Source: JAUYQR01 sp031377265 (GTDB lineage Bacteria; Pseudomonadota; Alphaproteobacteria; Rhodobacterales; Rhodobacteraceae). From it: a DNA stretch of 16,822 bases. Shown piece by piece: positions 6,740-14,861 of the stretch. The position numbers were made by a program, and so were the translations under genes. Position 1 is the stretch's first letter. Each line of letters opens with the position of its first letter. The DNA lies in the NCBI RefSeq assembly GCF_031377265.1, contig NZ_JANMET010000071.1:1-16822 (forward strand), read 5' to 3'. The notes under the pieces were generated by a model that had not been told where the DNA came from, ran no database searches, and saw nothing but the letters and a program-made list of their open reading frames with translations.

Positions 6740-8742
6740 CATACGGCGATCAGCACGCCATGCCCGACCCGCCGGTCAGGCACATCCCAGTCGTCGTCCC
6801 CGGTCAGCGCGCGGCGTTCCGCCTCGGGGTTGCGCTGGGCTTCTGGCGTTGTCAGGAAGTACTGCGCCAACGCCCGCACCACCATTGGTGCCGCCATGCT
6901 GGTCCCCGAAATCCGCGCGACCGACCCGCTCAGCACCCCTGTGGCCGAACGTCCCGGCAAGGCGGTGCCGTCTTCACTGCGCGCCACCAGCGTCGGGCCC
7001 AGCGATTCGCCGGGTCGGGCCAGATACCTGACCCCTTCGGCCGAAAAGGGCATCGGTCGCACGTTGTTCGGCGCACCGATCCTTGGTCGCACCGACCCCA
7101 CAAACAGAACGCGCGCATCCCCGACCCCGGCAAACGCCACGCCAGAGCCATCGCGCGTGACCGGGCAGCCCGGCGCATCCTGCGACGCGCGCGGTGCCAG
7201 ATAGCCGCGCAACTCCTCATCCCAATCCCAACCCAGCGGATGGTCCAGCCAGCTTTGGCGGCCCAGCGTCCGGTATCCCGGCGGCGTGTCGTCGCGCTGC
7301 ACCCTTGCGGTCAGGCGCACTGGTTCGGCGTCGGTGGTGCGCAGGTCCACCTGCCATGCACCCGGCGGACAAAGGCCCATCAGCCCCGCCGTGGGCCCCA
7401 GCGCCAGATGCAGCAGTGCCTGCCCCCCCGGTTCCTCGACCGACGTCACCGCAGCCACCATCCCGTCCAGCCGCCACCCGGTGCCCACCTTTGGCCAAGG
7501 CACCGTCAGGTCCGGCAGGCCCGATCCGACCGGCGGCCGCATCCCCAGCATCAGCCCCTCCGTCATGCCCGCGTCCACCCGCAGCTCCAGAAAGCTGGAG
7601 CTGTGGTCATCCGGCAGCACCCGCCAAGTCATCTGCACCGGCGCAGACCGGCGCAGCTCGGCGCGCGCCACCAGCCTGCCAAGCCGCGCGTTGCCATAGG
7701 CAACCACCAGCCGCACTTCGCCCCCCGTCATCCGCGCATGCCGCGCAATCTCATAGCGGAACCAATCGGCCAGAAACGCCGTCCCATCCCCCGGCCCCGC
7801 CAGAGAGCCGACGCTAAGGTTGATCACCACCGGCGGCACATCGGTGCAATTCGCCTGACGCAGCGCCTCGGCCAAAATCCAGCGCAGGCCCTGCACCAGA
7901 TACGCCTCCATCCGCCGGCCCGCCGTCTCGCGGATCGCGGCCGGGGGCAATTGCACCGCCAACAGCGGCACCGCACTCAACGGATCGCCAGCCCAAGGCG
8001 CGGCCCCGGCGGCAATGTCCAGCACATGCGTGCCATGCGCCACCCGCTGGTTGGTCATCGGGCGGTCGGTGCGCGGCAGCAGGGCGCGGTTGACCTGCGC
8101 ATAGACCTCAGCCTCGGTGCTGCCAGTGGTCAGATATTCGTTGATCTCGGCCTCGGTCAGCACCTTGCCGCACAGGATATCACCCGGCGTCGCCATCCCC
8201 TGCGCCACCCGCTCCGGCGCTTGCAGCCAGACCGCCTTGATCCGGGTTTCGGCTCTGTTCTTGCGGAAACGGGCGTTTAGAAAGCCAATCCCGTCATCGA
8301 TCACCGCCACCAGCGGCACGTCACGCGCCAGATCGCCCTTGGTCAGCAGCAGGTTCTGCCCGGTTTCATCAGGCGCGGCATCTGGCAAGGCCACACTTGG
8401 CCCCACGTCCAGCACGTGCCAGAACGGCGGCACAGCGTTCAGCACGGACCGCGGGCAAAACGCCACCAGGCGCACCTCATGCGGCCAATCCGCGGTGCCC
8501 GCGAGCGCCCGTTCGGTGGCCAACAGATCCCGCTCATGCGCGCTGAACCGCGCCCCCGGCAAGGCCAGCGTGGCGTCGATCGCCTGCACCAGCGTCATCG
8601 CCTGGCCGTCAGGCTGCTGCAACGCGACGAAGACCGGCACGAACCGCCGCGCGGTATCGCCCGACGCCGCCTCGACCAGCGCCTCCCAGGCGACATAGCC
8701 GCCCTGCGCCAAACCCGTTGTCACTGCCTGCCATTCCGCCAT
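6739..8742 (-). CDS. Subtilisin-like serine protease (S8 family), cytoplasmic, with large insert
   Basis: The ATG at 8742 has AAGGAGG seven bases upstream and gives 667 residues. The S8 catalytic set is complete: Asp149 in VAVIDDGIGF, His236 in RVAHGTHVLDIAAG, oxyanion Asn351 in VVAYGNARLG and Ser615 in ISGTSMAAPM. The conserved INLSVGS strand is also present. About 135 residues precede the Asp; they match no domain I recognise and are not a signal peptide, so a cytoplasmic or intracellular role is likely. Between the Asn and the Ser lie 264 residues, against 66 in subtilisin BPN', so about 200 residues are inserted; they look beta-rich with many Pro, Gly and Trp and probably form an extra domain shaping substrate access. 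The C-terminus is short (DWDVPDRRVGHGVLIAV). It converges on the haloperoxidase-like gene across a terminator and is divergent to the PLP enzyme. The substrate is unknown. Confidence 0.88.
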   Translation of the reverse strand: MAEWQAVTTGLAQGGYVAWEALVEAASGDTARRFVPVFVALQQPDGQAMTLVQAIDATLALPGARFSAHERDLLATERALAGTADWPHEVRLVAFCPRSVLNAVPPFWHVLDVGPSVALPDAAPDETGQNLLLTKGDLARDVPLVAVIDDGIGFLNARFRKNRAETRIKAVWLQAPERVAQGMATPGDILCGKVLTEAEINEYLTTGSTEAEVYAQVNRALLPRTDRPMTNQRVAHGTHVLDIAAGAAPWAGDPLSAVPLLAVQLPPAAIRETAGRRMEAYLVQGLRWILAEALRQANCTDVPPVVINLSVGSLAGPGDGTAFLADWFRYEIARHARMTGGEVRLVVAYGNARLGRLVARAELRRSAPVQMTWRVLPDDHSSSFLELRVDAGMTEGLMLGMRPPVGSGLPDLTVPWPKVGTGWRLDGMVAAVTSVEEPGGQALLHLALGPTAGLMGLCPPGAWQVDLRTTDAEPVRLTARVQRDDTPPGYRTLGRQSWLDHPLGWDWDEELRGYLAPRASQDAPGCPVTRDGSGVAFAGVGDARVLFVGSVRPRIGAPNNVRPMPFSAEGVRYLARPGESLGPTLVARSEDGTALPGRSATGVLSGSVARISGTSMAAPMVVRALAQYFLTTPEAQRNPEAERRALTGDDDWDVPDRRVGHGVLIAV

Positions 8743-8950
8743 TTCCGGGCCTCCTTGCGTGCTGTTGCGGCCAGCATGGCACATTCCGCGGCCCGTTTCG
8801 CGGGGTTAGCGCCGTCAATTCGCGGATTTCACGGGGAATTAACGCGCCCGGACAGAGGCTGCTGAGGCAGGGTCACGCCATGGTGATCTTTGCCTGTTGC
8901 GATGTGTTCATGAGTGCCGCAGTTCCAGCAGAAACCTTGAAAGGTTCCCT
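8743..8950. promoter_or_regulatory. Divergent intergenic region between S8 protease and PLP enzyme
   Basis: This 208-base region must carry the leader and promoters for both neighbours. The only firm elements are the ribosome-binding sites at its two ends (AAGGAGG for the protease, GAAAGG for the PLP enzyme). A TTGACG on the minus strand near 8812-8817 could be a -35, but no matching -10 follows at normal distance. No hairpin or repeat stands out. Confidence 0.35.
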
Positions 8951-10051
8951 ATGGCTCGCCCCACAGACGACGCATCCATGGTTGTTCCGCCGCCTGTCAC
9001 GGAAGGTTCCGGGCTGATTCCGCCGGCTCGGAACTTTGCCCTGCAGGATTACCTGTCGCTGTCCGGTCACCCTGTGCTGCACGCCGCTGGCCCAGCACCC
9101 CACAGCGCCCTTGCCGATGGCATCGCAGCTTTTCTGCATCTGACAGAGGTCGAAACCTACGTCAGCGGCACCGAAGCCATGCGCGCCGCCATGACACGCA
9201 CCATCCGCCCGAATGACGATGTGATCATCGATTCAGGTGCCCATTCCGCCATGTTCGAGACTGTTTTGGCCGCAGGTGCCACCCCGCATCGCTGCCCGTC
9301 GGGGTCGGTCGAGGCGGTGGAACGTCGGTTGAAACGCTTGTCCGGTCTGCGCGGTCGGGGGCGGCTTTTCGTGGCGCTTTCGGCGGTGTCGGCGCATGGA
9401 TCGGTGGTGGCCGACCTGCCCTTGCTGCTGGATCTTGCGCGCCTGCATGGGGCCAGCCTTGTGCTTGATGTCAGCCATGATCTTGGGTCCATGGGTCTGG
9501 GCGGCGCGGGATTGATGGAGATTCAGGGCTGCCTCGGGCGCATTGACGTGGTGGTGGGCAGCTTTGCCAAATGCTTTGGTGCCAAAGGCGGCTTTGCCGG
9601 GTTCGCCACATCCGGGCACCACACTCGCACCGCGCGCAGACCCCTGCCTGCGGCCAATGCTGCAATCATCCGGGCGGCGCTTTCGATTGTGCAATCGGAG
9701 CAAGGCCGCACGCTGCGCCGTCGGTTGCATAGCAATACCCTGCGCCTGCGCAATCACCTGATGGCCGATGGTTTGCCGGTGATGGGCCAGCCGTCACCGC
9801 TGGTGCCGCTGCGCCTGCCGAAACCAACCGCCGCCGCGCGAACCGCCCTGCTGCACAGTGCGGGGGCCCGGGTCACCCTGCTGCAGTCCCCCATTGTCGC
9901 CGCACACGCACCGCGTTGGCGCATCGGCCTGACCGCCAATCACAGCGCCGCCGATATCGACGATCTTGCCGAGTTGATCCGCGAAGTGTCAGGCGTCTTT
10001 GACCGCCAGCGCCGCAGCCACGCCGCCAGCCCGATCCCCACTCACGCCTGA
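8951..10051 (+). CDS. PLP-dependent alpha-oxoamine synthase-like enzyme (class II aminotransferase fold), divergent
   Basis: The ATG at 8951 has GAAAGG six bases upstream and gives 366 residues; an upstream start at 8897 has no support. The fold is that of AONS/ALAS/serine palmitoyltransferase enzymes, which join an acyl-CoA to an amino acid with loss of CO2. Seen in order: NFALQDYLSLSGHP, VSGTEAM, His98 in IIDSGAHSAMFE (stacks on PLP), Asp173 and His176 in LVLDVSHDLGSMG, the PLP lysine Lys207 in GSFAKCFGAKGGF, and a C-terminal PRWRIGLTANHSAADIDDL block with Arg324. Two things are odd. The usual DEAH/DEVH motif is DVSH, losing the Glu. The glycine/serine-rich segment between the N-terminal LGLS block and the SG..AN block is shortened. 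An acyltransferase role is likely, but the acyl and amino substrates cannot be read. Its 3' end overlaps the ubiG 3' end by ten bases. Confidence 0.8.
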   Translation: MARPTDDASMVVPPPVTEGSGLIPPARNFALQDYLSLSGHPVLHAAGPAPHSALADGIAAFLHLTEVETYVSGTEAMRAAMTRTIRPNDDVIIDSGAHSAMFETVLAAGATPHRCPSGSVEAVERRLKRLSGLRGRGRLFVALSAVSAHGSVVADLPLLLDLARLHGASLVLDVSHDLGSMGLGGAGLMEIQGCLGRIDVVVGSFAKCFGAKGGFAGFATSGHHTRTARRPLPAANAAIIRAALSIVQSEQGRTLRRRLHSNTLRLRNHLMADGLPVMGQPSPLVPLRLPKPTAAARTALLHSAGARVTLLQSPIVAAHAPRWRIGLTANHSAADIDDLAELIREVSGVFDRQRRSHAASPIPTHA

Positions 10052-10812
10052 GGCGTGGCCTGCAGCTTGGCCTGAGGCTTGACCGAAGCCGTCACATAGT
10101 TGCACCCCAGATCGCGGTCCGACAGGCTCCAGCTCCAGCCGACCGGGTTGAACACCATGCCCTTGCGGTCCACCGGCGTCAGCCCGGCAGTGCGGATCAA
10201 TGCATAAAGCTCATCCGGGGTGATGAACTTCTGCCAGTCATGCGTGCCCTTGGGCAACCAGCGCATCACCCATTCCGCCCCGATGATTGCCATCATGAAC
10301 GATTTCGGGTTCCGGTTCAGGGTGGAACAGATCATCAGGCCCCCCGGTTTCAGCAACTGCTGGCACGCGGTCAGGTAGGCCTGCGGGTCCGACACATGCT
10401 CCACCACTTCCATGTTCAGCACCACGTCGAACGCCTCGCCCGCCTCGGCCAGCGCCTCGGCAGTGGTGTGGCGATAGTCGATCACCAGCCCGGATTGTTC
10501 GGCATGCAGCTGCGCCACCGGAATGTTGCGAGGGGCGGCATCCGCGCCCACCACTGCGGCCCCCAGCCGCGCCATCGGTTCGGACAACAAGCCGCCACCG
10601 CAGCCGATATCAAGGATCCGCAACCCCGCGAACGGCGTTTGCGTCGCCAGATCACGCCCGAACTCCGCCGCGATCTGGCGGGTGATATAGTCCAACCGGC
10701 TGGGGTTGAGCATATGCAGCGGCTTGAACTTGCCCGCGGGGTTCCACCACTCCGCCGCCATCGCTTCAAACTTCGCCACTTCGGCGGGATCGACAGTTGT
10801 TGACGCTTGCAT
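10042..10812 (-). CDS. ubiG: Ubiquinone biosynthesis O-methyltransferase UbiG
   Basis: The product is 256 residues from an ATG with AGGAG six bases upstream. UbiG uses S-adenosylmethionine for both O-methylations in ubiquinone synthesis (the 2-polyprenyl-6-hydroxyphenol step and the final 3-demethylubiquinol step), acting at the inner face of the membrane. Diagnostic features are AEWWNPAGKFKPLHMLNPSR (residues 20-39), the SAM-binding loop LDIGCGGGLLSEPMARLG (67-84), Asp91 in VVGADAAP, the MEVVEHV motif (134-140), and the KGTHDWQKFITPDEL segment typical of UbiG. Length fits the family (about 240-250), with a short Lys/Gln/Ala tail. It is transcribed divergently from the iminopeptidase gene, 57 bases apart, and converges on the PLP enzyme gene with a ten-base overlap and no visible terminator. 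Confidence 0.96.
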   Translation of the reverse strand: MQASTTVDPAEVAKFEAMAAEWWNPAGKFKPLHMLNPSRLDYITRQIAAEFGRDLATQTPFAGLRILDIGCGGGLLSEPMARLGAAVVGADAAPRNIPVAQLHAEQSGLVIDYRHTTAEALAEAGEAFDVVLNMEVVEHVSDPQAYLTACQQLLKPGGLMICSTLNRNPKSFMMAIIGAEWVMRWLPKGTHDWQKFITPDELYALIRTAGLTPVDRKGMVFNPVGWSWSLSDRDLGCNYVTASVKPQAKLQATPQA

Positions 10813-10831
10813 CAGTGTCTCCTGATTGCCC

Positions 10832-10861
10832 TTCGACTCCGGGCTCTGCCAGCGTTATATA
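10832..10861 (+). promoter_or_regulatory. Candidate promoter of the iminopeptidase gene, possibly giving a leaderless mRNA
   Basis: TTCGAC at 10832-10837 and TATATA at 10856-10861 lie 18 bases apart (17 to TTATAT at 10855). TATATA is unusual in this GC-rich DNA. A transcript started 6-8 bases downstream would begin at or next to the ATG at 10870, and no good ribosome-binding site is present, so a leaderless message is possible. Confidence 0.4.
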
Positions 10862-10869
10862 GAGCGGTG

Positions 10870-11844
10870 ATGGATCAAAGATCAGGTCAAAAGCGCGCAG
10901 TCGAGTTTCTTTACCCGCCGATCGATCCGTTCGATCAGCGTTTGATCGACATGGGCGAGGGCCACCGGATCTATGTCGAACAGTGCGGGCGGCCGGACGG
11001 CATTCCCGTCATCGTGTTTCACGGCGGGCCGGGGGGCGGCTGCAGTTCGGCGATGCGCCGGTATTTCGACCCGATGGTCTACCGCGTGGTGCTGTTTGAT
11101 CAACGCGGCTGCGGTCGGTCGCGCCCGCATGCCTCCGTGATCGCCAATACCACCTGGCATCTGGTCGAGGATGTGGAGACGATCTGCAAAGACCTTGGCA
11201 TCGACCGCTTCATCGCTTTTGGCGGCAGCTGGGGGGCGACCCTGGCGCTTGTCTATGCCATCACCCACCCCGACCGCGTCAGTCATCTGGTGCTGCGCGG
11301 CGTGTTCCTGATGACCAAGGCCGAACTGAAATGGTTCTACGGCGGCGGCGCGGGCGCCTTCTTTCCCGAACTTTGGGGCCGTTTTGTCGGTGCCATTCCG
11401 GTGGATGAGCGTGAAAACCTGATCAACGCCTACAACCGTCGTCTGTTTTCCGGCAACCTGATGGAGGAATCCCGCTTTGGCCGGATCTGGGCCAATTGGG
11501 AAAACGCCCTCGCCTCGATCCACCACGAAGGCCCGCTCGGCGAAAGCCCGTCAGACTATGCCCGCGCCTTTTCCCGGCTGGAGAATCACTATTTCCAGAA
11601 CGGTGGCTTTCTGCAATCAGACGGCTGGATCCTGCGCGAACGCGCCCGCATCGAGCATATCCCCGCCACCGTCGTGCAGGGCCGCTATGACATGATCTGC
11701 CCGCCGGTTTCCGCCTGGAAACTGGCCAGCGGCTGGGACAAATGCGATCTGCGGATGGTGTCGCTGGCCGGTCACGCGCTGTCCGAACCCGGCATCAGCG
11801 AGGCACTGGTGCGGGTGATGGACGAATTGCGCAGCCATCGCTAG
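10870..11844 (+). CDS. pip: Proline iminopeptidase (prolyl aminopeptidase, S33 family)
   Basis: The product is 324 residues from the ATG at 10870; a start at 10807 would run into ubiG and adds non-conserved sequence. It is an alpha/beta hydrolase that removes N-terminal proline from peptides in the cytoplasm. Seen are the oxyanion loop HGGPGGGCSS (51-60), DQRGCGRSRPH (77-87) typical of this family, the nucleophile Ser120 in GGSWGATLAL, Asp274 in VQGRYDMICP and His302 in LAGHAL, giving a complete triad at family spacing. NTTWHLVEDVE is also characteristic of prolyl aminopeptidases. Length matches bacterial enzymes of about 310-330 residues. It converges on dxs with only six bases between the stop codons and no visible terminator. 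Weak ribosome-binding sequence (AGAGCGG) precedes the start. Confidence 0.95.
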   Translation: MDQRSGQKRAVEFLYPPIDPFDQRLIDMGEGHRIYVEQCGRPDGIPVIVFHGGPGGGCSSAMRRYFDPMVYRVVLFDQRGCGRSRPHASVIANTTWHLVEDVETICKDLGIDRFIAFGGSWGATLALVYAITHPDRVSHLVLRGVFLMTKAELKWFYGGGAGAFFPELWGRFVGAIPVDERENLINAYNRRLFSGNLMEESRFGRIWANWENALASIHHEGPLGESPSDYARAFSRLENHYFQNGGFLQSDGWILRERARIEHIPATVVQGRYDMICPPVSAWKLASGWDKCDLRMVSLAGHALSEPGISEALVRVMDELRSHR

Positions 11845-11850
11845 CAAGCC

Positions 11851-13761
11851 TCACGCCCGCCGCCCCACCACCGCCACGCCCAGCGTTTCCAGCACCTTGG
11901 CCTCGATCTGCGCCGCATCCATGCCGGCCACCCGGTACATCGCTTCGGGGCTGGCCTGATCGATGAACACATCCGGCAGCACCATGCTTCGATACTTCAG
12001 CCCCCGGTCAAACACCCCGGCATCGGCCAGAAGCTGCGCCACGTGTGACCCAAAACCGCCAATCGCGCCCTCCTCCACCGTGATCAGCGCCTCATGTTCC
12101 GCCGCCAGCCGCAGGATCAGATCCCGGTCCAGCGGCTTGGCAAACCTTGCATCCGCAACCGTCGGCGACACCCCGCGCTGGGCCAGTGCCTCGGCCGCCT
12201 TCATCACCTCGGCCAGCCGCGTGCCAAACGACAGGATCGCCACCCGGCTGCCCTCGCGCATCACCCGGCCACGCCCAAGCTCCAGCGGCACGCCGCGCGC
12301 AGGCATCTCTACCCCCACGCCATCGCCACGCGGAAAGCGGAAGGCAATCGGCCCTGCCTCATGCGCCACTGCCGTGGCCACCATATGCACCAGTTCCGCC
12401 TCATCTGCCGCGGCCATCACCACAAACCCCGGCAGGTTCGCCAGAAACGCCACATCGAACGCCCCGGCATGGGTTGCCCCGTCCGCGCCCACCAGCCCGG
12501 CCCGATCAATCGCAAACCGCACCGGCAGGCGCTGGATCGCCACGTCATGCACCACCTGATCATAACCGCGCTGCAGGAAGGTGGAATAAATCGTGCAGAA
12601 CGGCTTCATCCCGCCCGCGGCCAGCCCGGCGCTGAAGGTCACCGCATGCTGCTCGGCAATTCCCACGTCGAAACACCGCTTGGGAAAGCGGTCGGCAAAC
12701 AGGTTCAACCCGGTGCCATCCGGCATCGCCGCCGTGACAGCGACGATCTTTGTATCCTGCTCTGCCTCGGCAATCAGGCTTTGCGCAAAGACCTTGGTAT
12801 AGCTTGGCGCGTTTGAGGCGGCCTTGGCCTGCACGCCGGTCAGCACATCGAACTTGCCCGTCGCGTGGCCCTTGTCGCGGGCCGCTTCGGCGGGGGCATA
12901 GCCCTTGCCCTTCTTGGTCAGCACATGGATCAGCATCGGTCCCGTCGCCCGCGCCTTCACCGTGCGCAGCACCGGCAAAAGCTGGTCCAGATCATGGCCG
13001 TCAATCGGGCCGATGTAGGAAAACCCTAACTCCTCGAACAGGGTGCCGCCCAGCGCCATGCCCTTCAGCATTTCCTTCGCCCGCTTCGCCCCTTCCTGCA
13101 AAGGCGACGGCAGCAGGCCGACAAAGCCCTTTGCCACCTGCTTCAGATCCTGCAAAGGTGCCTCGGCATACAGCCGCGACAGGTAGGCCGACAACGCCCC
13201 CACCGGCGGTGCAATGCTCATCTCGTTGTCATTCAAAATGACGAACAGCCGCTTACCCAGATGCCCGGCGTTGTTCATCGCCTCAAACGCCATGCCCGCT
13301 GACATCGCGCCATCGCCAATGACCGCAATCGCATCGCCGGGGTCGCCGCCCAGATCCGCCGCCATCGCAAAGCCCAGCGCCGCGCTGATCGAGGTAGAAC
13401 TGTGCGCCGCGCCAAACGGATCATAGGGGCTTTCGCTTCGCTTGGTGAACCCCGACAACCCGCCCTCCATCCGCAGCGTCCTGATCCGGTCGCGCCGCCC
13501 GGTCAGAATCTTGTGCGGATAGCACTGGTGCCCGACGTCCCAGACCAGCTTGTCGCGCGGCGTATCAAACACCGCATGCAACGCCACCGTCAGTTCCACC
13601 ACGCCAAGGCCCGCGCCCAGATGGCCGCCGGTCACGCTGACCGCGGCAATCGTCTCTGCCCTGACTTCATCAGCCAGCTGGCGCAACTCACGGTCGCTCA
13701 ACGCCTTCAGGTCAGCGGGAAACTTCACCCGGGCCAGCAGCGGTGTTTTCAGATCGCTCAC
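11851..13761 (-). CDS. dxs: 1-deoxy-D-xylulose-5-phosphate synthase
   Basis: The product is 636 residues starting with GTG at 13761, directly after the ispA stop (TGA-GTG) and with GGGAGAG just upstream. Dxs condenses pyruvate and glyceraldehyde 3-phosphate to DXP, the entry step of the MEP pathway. The N-terminal thiamine-diphosphate domain has GGHLGAGLG with His47, DVGHQCYPHKI with His78, the GDGAMSAGMAFEA metal/TPP motif (149-161) and NDNEMSI. The pyrimidine-binding domain has DVGIAEQHAV with the catalytic Glu370, the same number as in E. coli. The C-terminal transketolase domain ends TLGVAVVGRRA. The family is about 620-640 residues, so the gene is complete. It is the last gene of the xseB-ispA-dxs run and provides substrate for carotenoid, quinone and, if present, bacteriochlorophyll side-chain synthesis. 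Confidence 0.97.
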   Translation of the reverse strand: MSDLKTPLLARVKFPADLKALSDRELRQLADEVRAETIAAVSVTGGHLGAGLGVVELTVALHAVFDTPRDKLVWDVGHQCYPHKILTGRRDRIRTLRMEGGLSGFTKRSESPYDPFGAAHSSTSISAALGFAMAADLGGDPGDAIAVIGDGAMSAGMAFEAMNNAGHLGKRLFVILNDNEMSIAPPVGALSAYLSRLYAEAPLQDLKQVAKGFVGLLPSPLQEGAKRAKEMLKGMALGGTLFEELGFSYIGPIDGHDLDQLLPVLRTVKARATGPMLIHVLTKKGKGYAPAEAARDKGHATGKFDVLTGVQAKAASNAPSYTKVFAQSLIAEAEQDTKIVAVTAAMPDGTGLNLFADRFPKRCFDVGIAEQHAVTFSAGLAAGGMKPFCTIYSTFLQRGYDQVVHDVAIQRLPVRFAIDRAGLVGADGATHAGAFDVAFLANLPGFVVMAAADEAELVHMVATAVAHEAGPIAFRFPRGDGVGVEMPARGVPLELGRGRVMREGSRVAILSFGTRLAEVMKAAEALAQRGVSPTVADARFAKPLDRDLILRLAAEHEALITVEEGAIGGFGSHVAQLLADAGVFDRGLKYRSMVLPDVFIDQASPEAMYRVAGMDAAQIEAKVLETLGVAVVGRRA

Positions 13762-14625
13762 TCAACTCTCCCGCGCGATGGCAAAGCGTGCTGCGGTTTT
13801 AAGCATATCGGCCCGCGCTCCGTAAGGCGACAAGGCATCGCACGCCTCCTCTACCAGTGCCACCGCCCGCGCCCGTGCGCCCGCAAGGCCCAGCAGCGAC
13901 ACGAAAGTGGCCTTCCCGGCCTCGGCATCTTTGTGCAGCCGCTTGCCGGCCTTGGCCGCATCGCCGCTCACGTCCAACAGGTCATCAGCAATCTGGAACG
14001 CCAGTCCCAGCGCCGTGGCATAGGCGCGCAATGGCCCGCGGTCCGCCCCGGCCATGATCGCCCCCGCCTCTGCCGCAAAGCCGATCAGCGCGCCGGTCTT
14101 GCCCGCCTGCAGCGCGGTGATAGCCTCCAGCGTCAGCGGCACATTCGCCGTTTCGGCAGCGATGTCCAGCGCTTGGCCCAGCACCATACCCTCGGCACCC
14201 GAGGCCTTGGCCAGCCCGTGCACCAGTGCCACCCGCACCTCGCCAGACCCAAGGCCCGGGTCGCACAGCAGTTCGAACGCCAGCGTCTGCAACGCGTCCC
14301 CGGCCAGAACCGCCGTCGCCTCATCCCATTTCACATGCACGGTCGGCAGACCCCGGCGCAGATCGTCGTTGTCCATGCAGGGCATGTCGTCGTGAACCAG
14401 CGAATACGCATGCAACGCCTCCACCGCCGCCGCCGCACTGATGGCCCCGCCCGCCCCCAGCATCCGCGCGCCTTCCAGCACCAGAAACCCCCGCAGCCGC
14501 TTGCCACCCAACAACGCATAGCGCATCGCATGGATCACCGGCTGATCGGCCCGGCCCGCCAGTGCCCGGTCAAGCCGCGATTGGATCAGGGCCGCATCCG
14601 CCGCCAGCCGGTCGGAAAAATTCAC
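13762..14625 (-). CDS. ispA: Short-chain polyprenyl diphosphate synthase (farnesyl diphosphate synthase, IspA)
   Basis: The product is 287 residues from the GTG at 14625, which overlaps the xseB stop as GTGA and has GGAGGGG upstream; a longer frame to 14718 lies inside xseB. It joins IPP to DMAPP and GPP to make farnesyl diphosphate. Seen are GGKRLRG (residues 40-46), the first Asp-rich motif DDMPCMDNDD (79-88, the bacterial DDx4D form) followed by RRG, and the second motif DDLLD (214-218), plus GKATFVSLLG near 238. Tyr at five residues before the first Asp (HAYSLVHDD) is what E. coli IspA has and fits a C15 rather than C20 product; a GGPP synthase would usually have a small residue there. 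Length matches IspA (about 290-300). Confidence 0.93.
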   Translation of the reverse strand: MNFSDRLAADAALIQSRLDRALAGRADQPVIHAMRYALLGGKRLRGFLVLEGARMLGAGGAISAAAAVEALHAYSLVHDDMPCMDNDDLRRGLPTVHVKWDEATAVLAGDALQTLAFELLCDPGLGSGEVRVALVHGLAKASGAEGMVLGQALDIAAETANVPLTLEAITALQAGKTGALIGFAAEAGAIMAGADRGPLRAYATALGLAFQIADDLLDVSGDAAKAGKRLHKDAEAGKATFVSLLGLAGARARAVALVEEACDALSPYGARADMLKTAARFAIARES

Positions 14626-14861
14626 ATCCCCTCCACGGGCGTTACACCCACGGCCCGGCCTTCCTGCGCGCGGATGATCTCCACCTTTTCTTCGGCGTCG
14701 CGAAGTTTGGTCGCGCAATAGGCTTTCAGCGCCGCCCCGCGCTCATACAAGGCGATGCTTTGCTCCAGCGGCACTTCGCCCCGTTCCAGCGCGCCCACCA
14801 CCTGCTCCAGCGCGGCCATCGCCTCTTCGAATGTCATGCCGTCAATGGGTTTATCGCTCAT
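14622..14861 (-). CDS. xseB: Exodeoxyribonuclease VII small subunit
   Basis: The product is 79 residues. With XseA it forms exonuclease VII, which digests single-stranded DNA to oligonucleotides during repair. The sequence FEEAMAALEQVVGALERGEV followed by PLEQSIALYERG and a Lys/Glu-rich helix is the hallmark of this small all-helical subunit, and the length is typical (about 75-85). The start ATG overlaps the stop of the upstream deacetylase-like gene as ATGA, and its own stop overlaps the ispA start as GTGA, so translation is probably coupled along the run. The xseB-ispA-dxs order is widely conserved in proteobacteria. Confidence 0.95.
   Translation of the reverse strand: MSDKPIDGMTFEEAMAALEQVVGALERGEVPLEQSIALYERGAALKAYCATKLRDAEEKVEIIRAQEGRAVGVTPVEGM

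Noticed and set aside
6760..8280. 506-codon open frame on the plus strand opposite the protease
   Set aside because: Pro/Arg/His/Gln-rich antisense of the S8 gene, whose catalytic motifs are complete on the other strand.
8770..8800. TGGCAC-like sequence considered as a sigma-54 promoter for the PLP enzyme
   Set aside because: The -12 part (TTGC) is missing at the required spacing and the site is about 165 bases upstream of the start.
11845..11850. Searched for a terminator between the convergent pip and dxs genes
   Set aside because: Only six bases lie between the stop codons and no hairpin with a T-run was found there or just inside either gene.
13762..14718. Longer ispA reading frame starting at 14718
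   Set aside because: The extra 31 residues (Arg/Gly-rich) are the xseB sequence in another frame; the GTG at 14625 with GGAGGGG and a GTGA overlap fits the family length.
13402..14721. 439-codon open frame on the plus strand
   Set aside because: Antisense to dxs and ispA, both recognisable over their full length; composition is that of a shadow frame.
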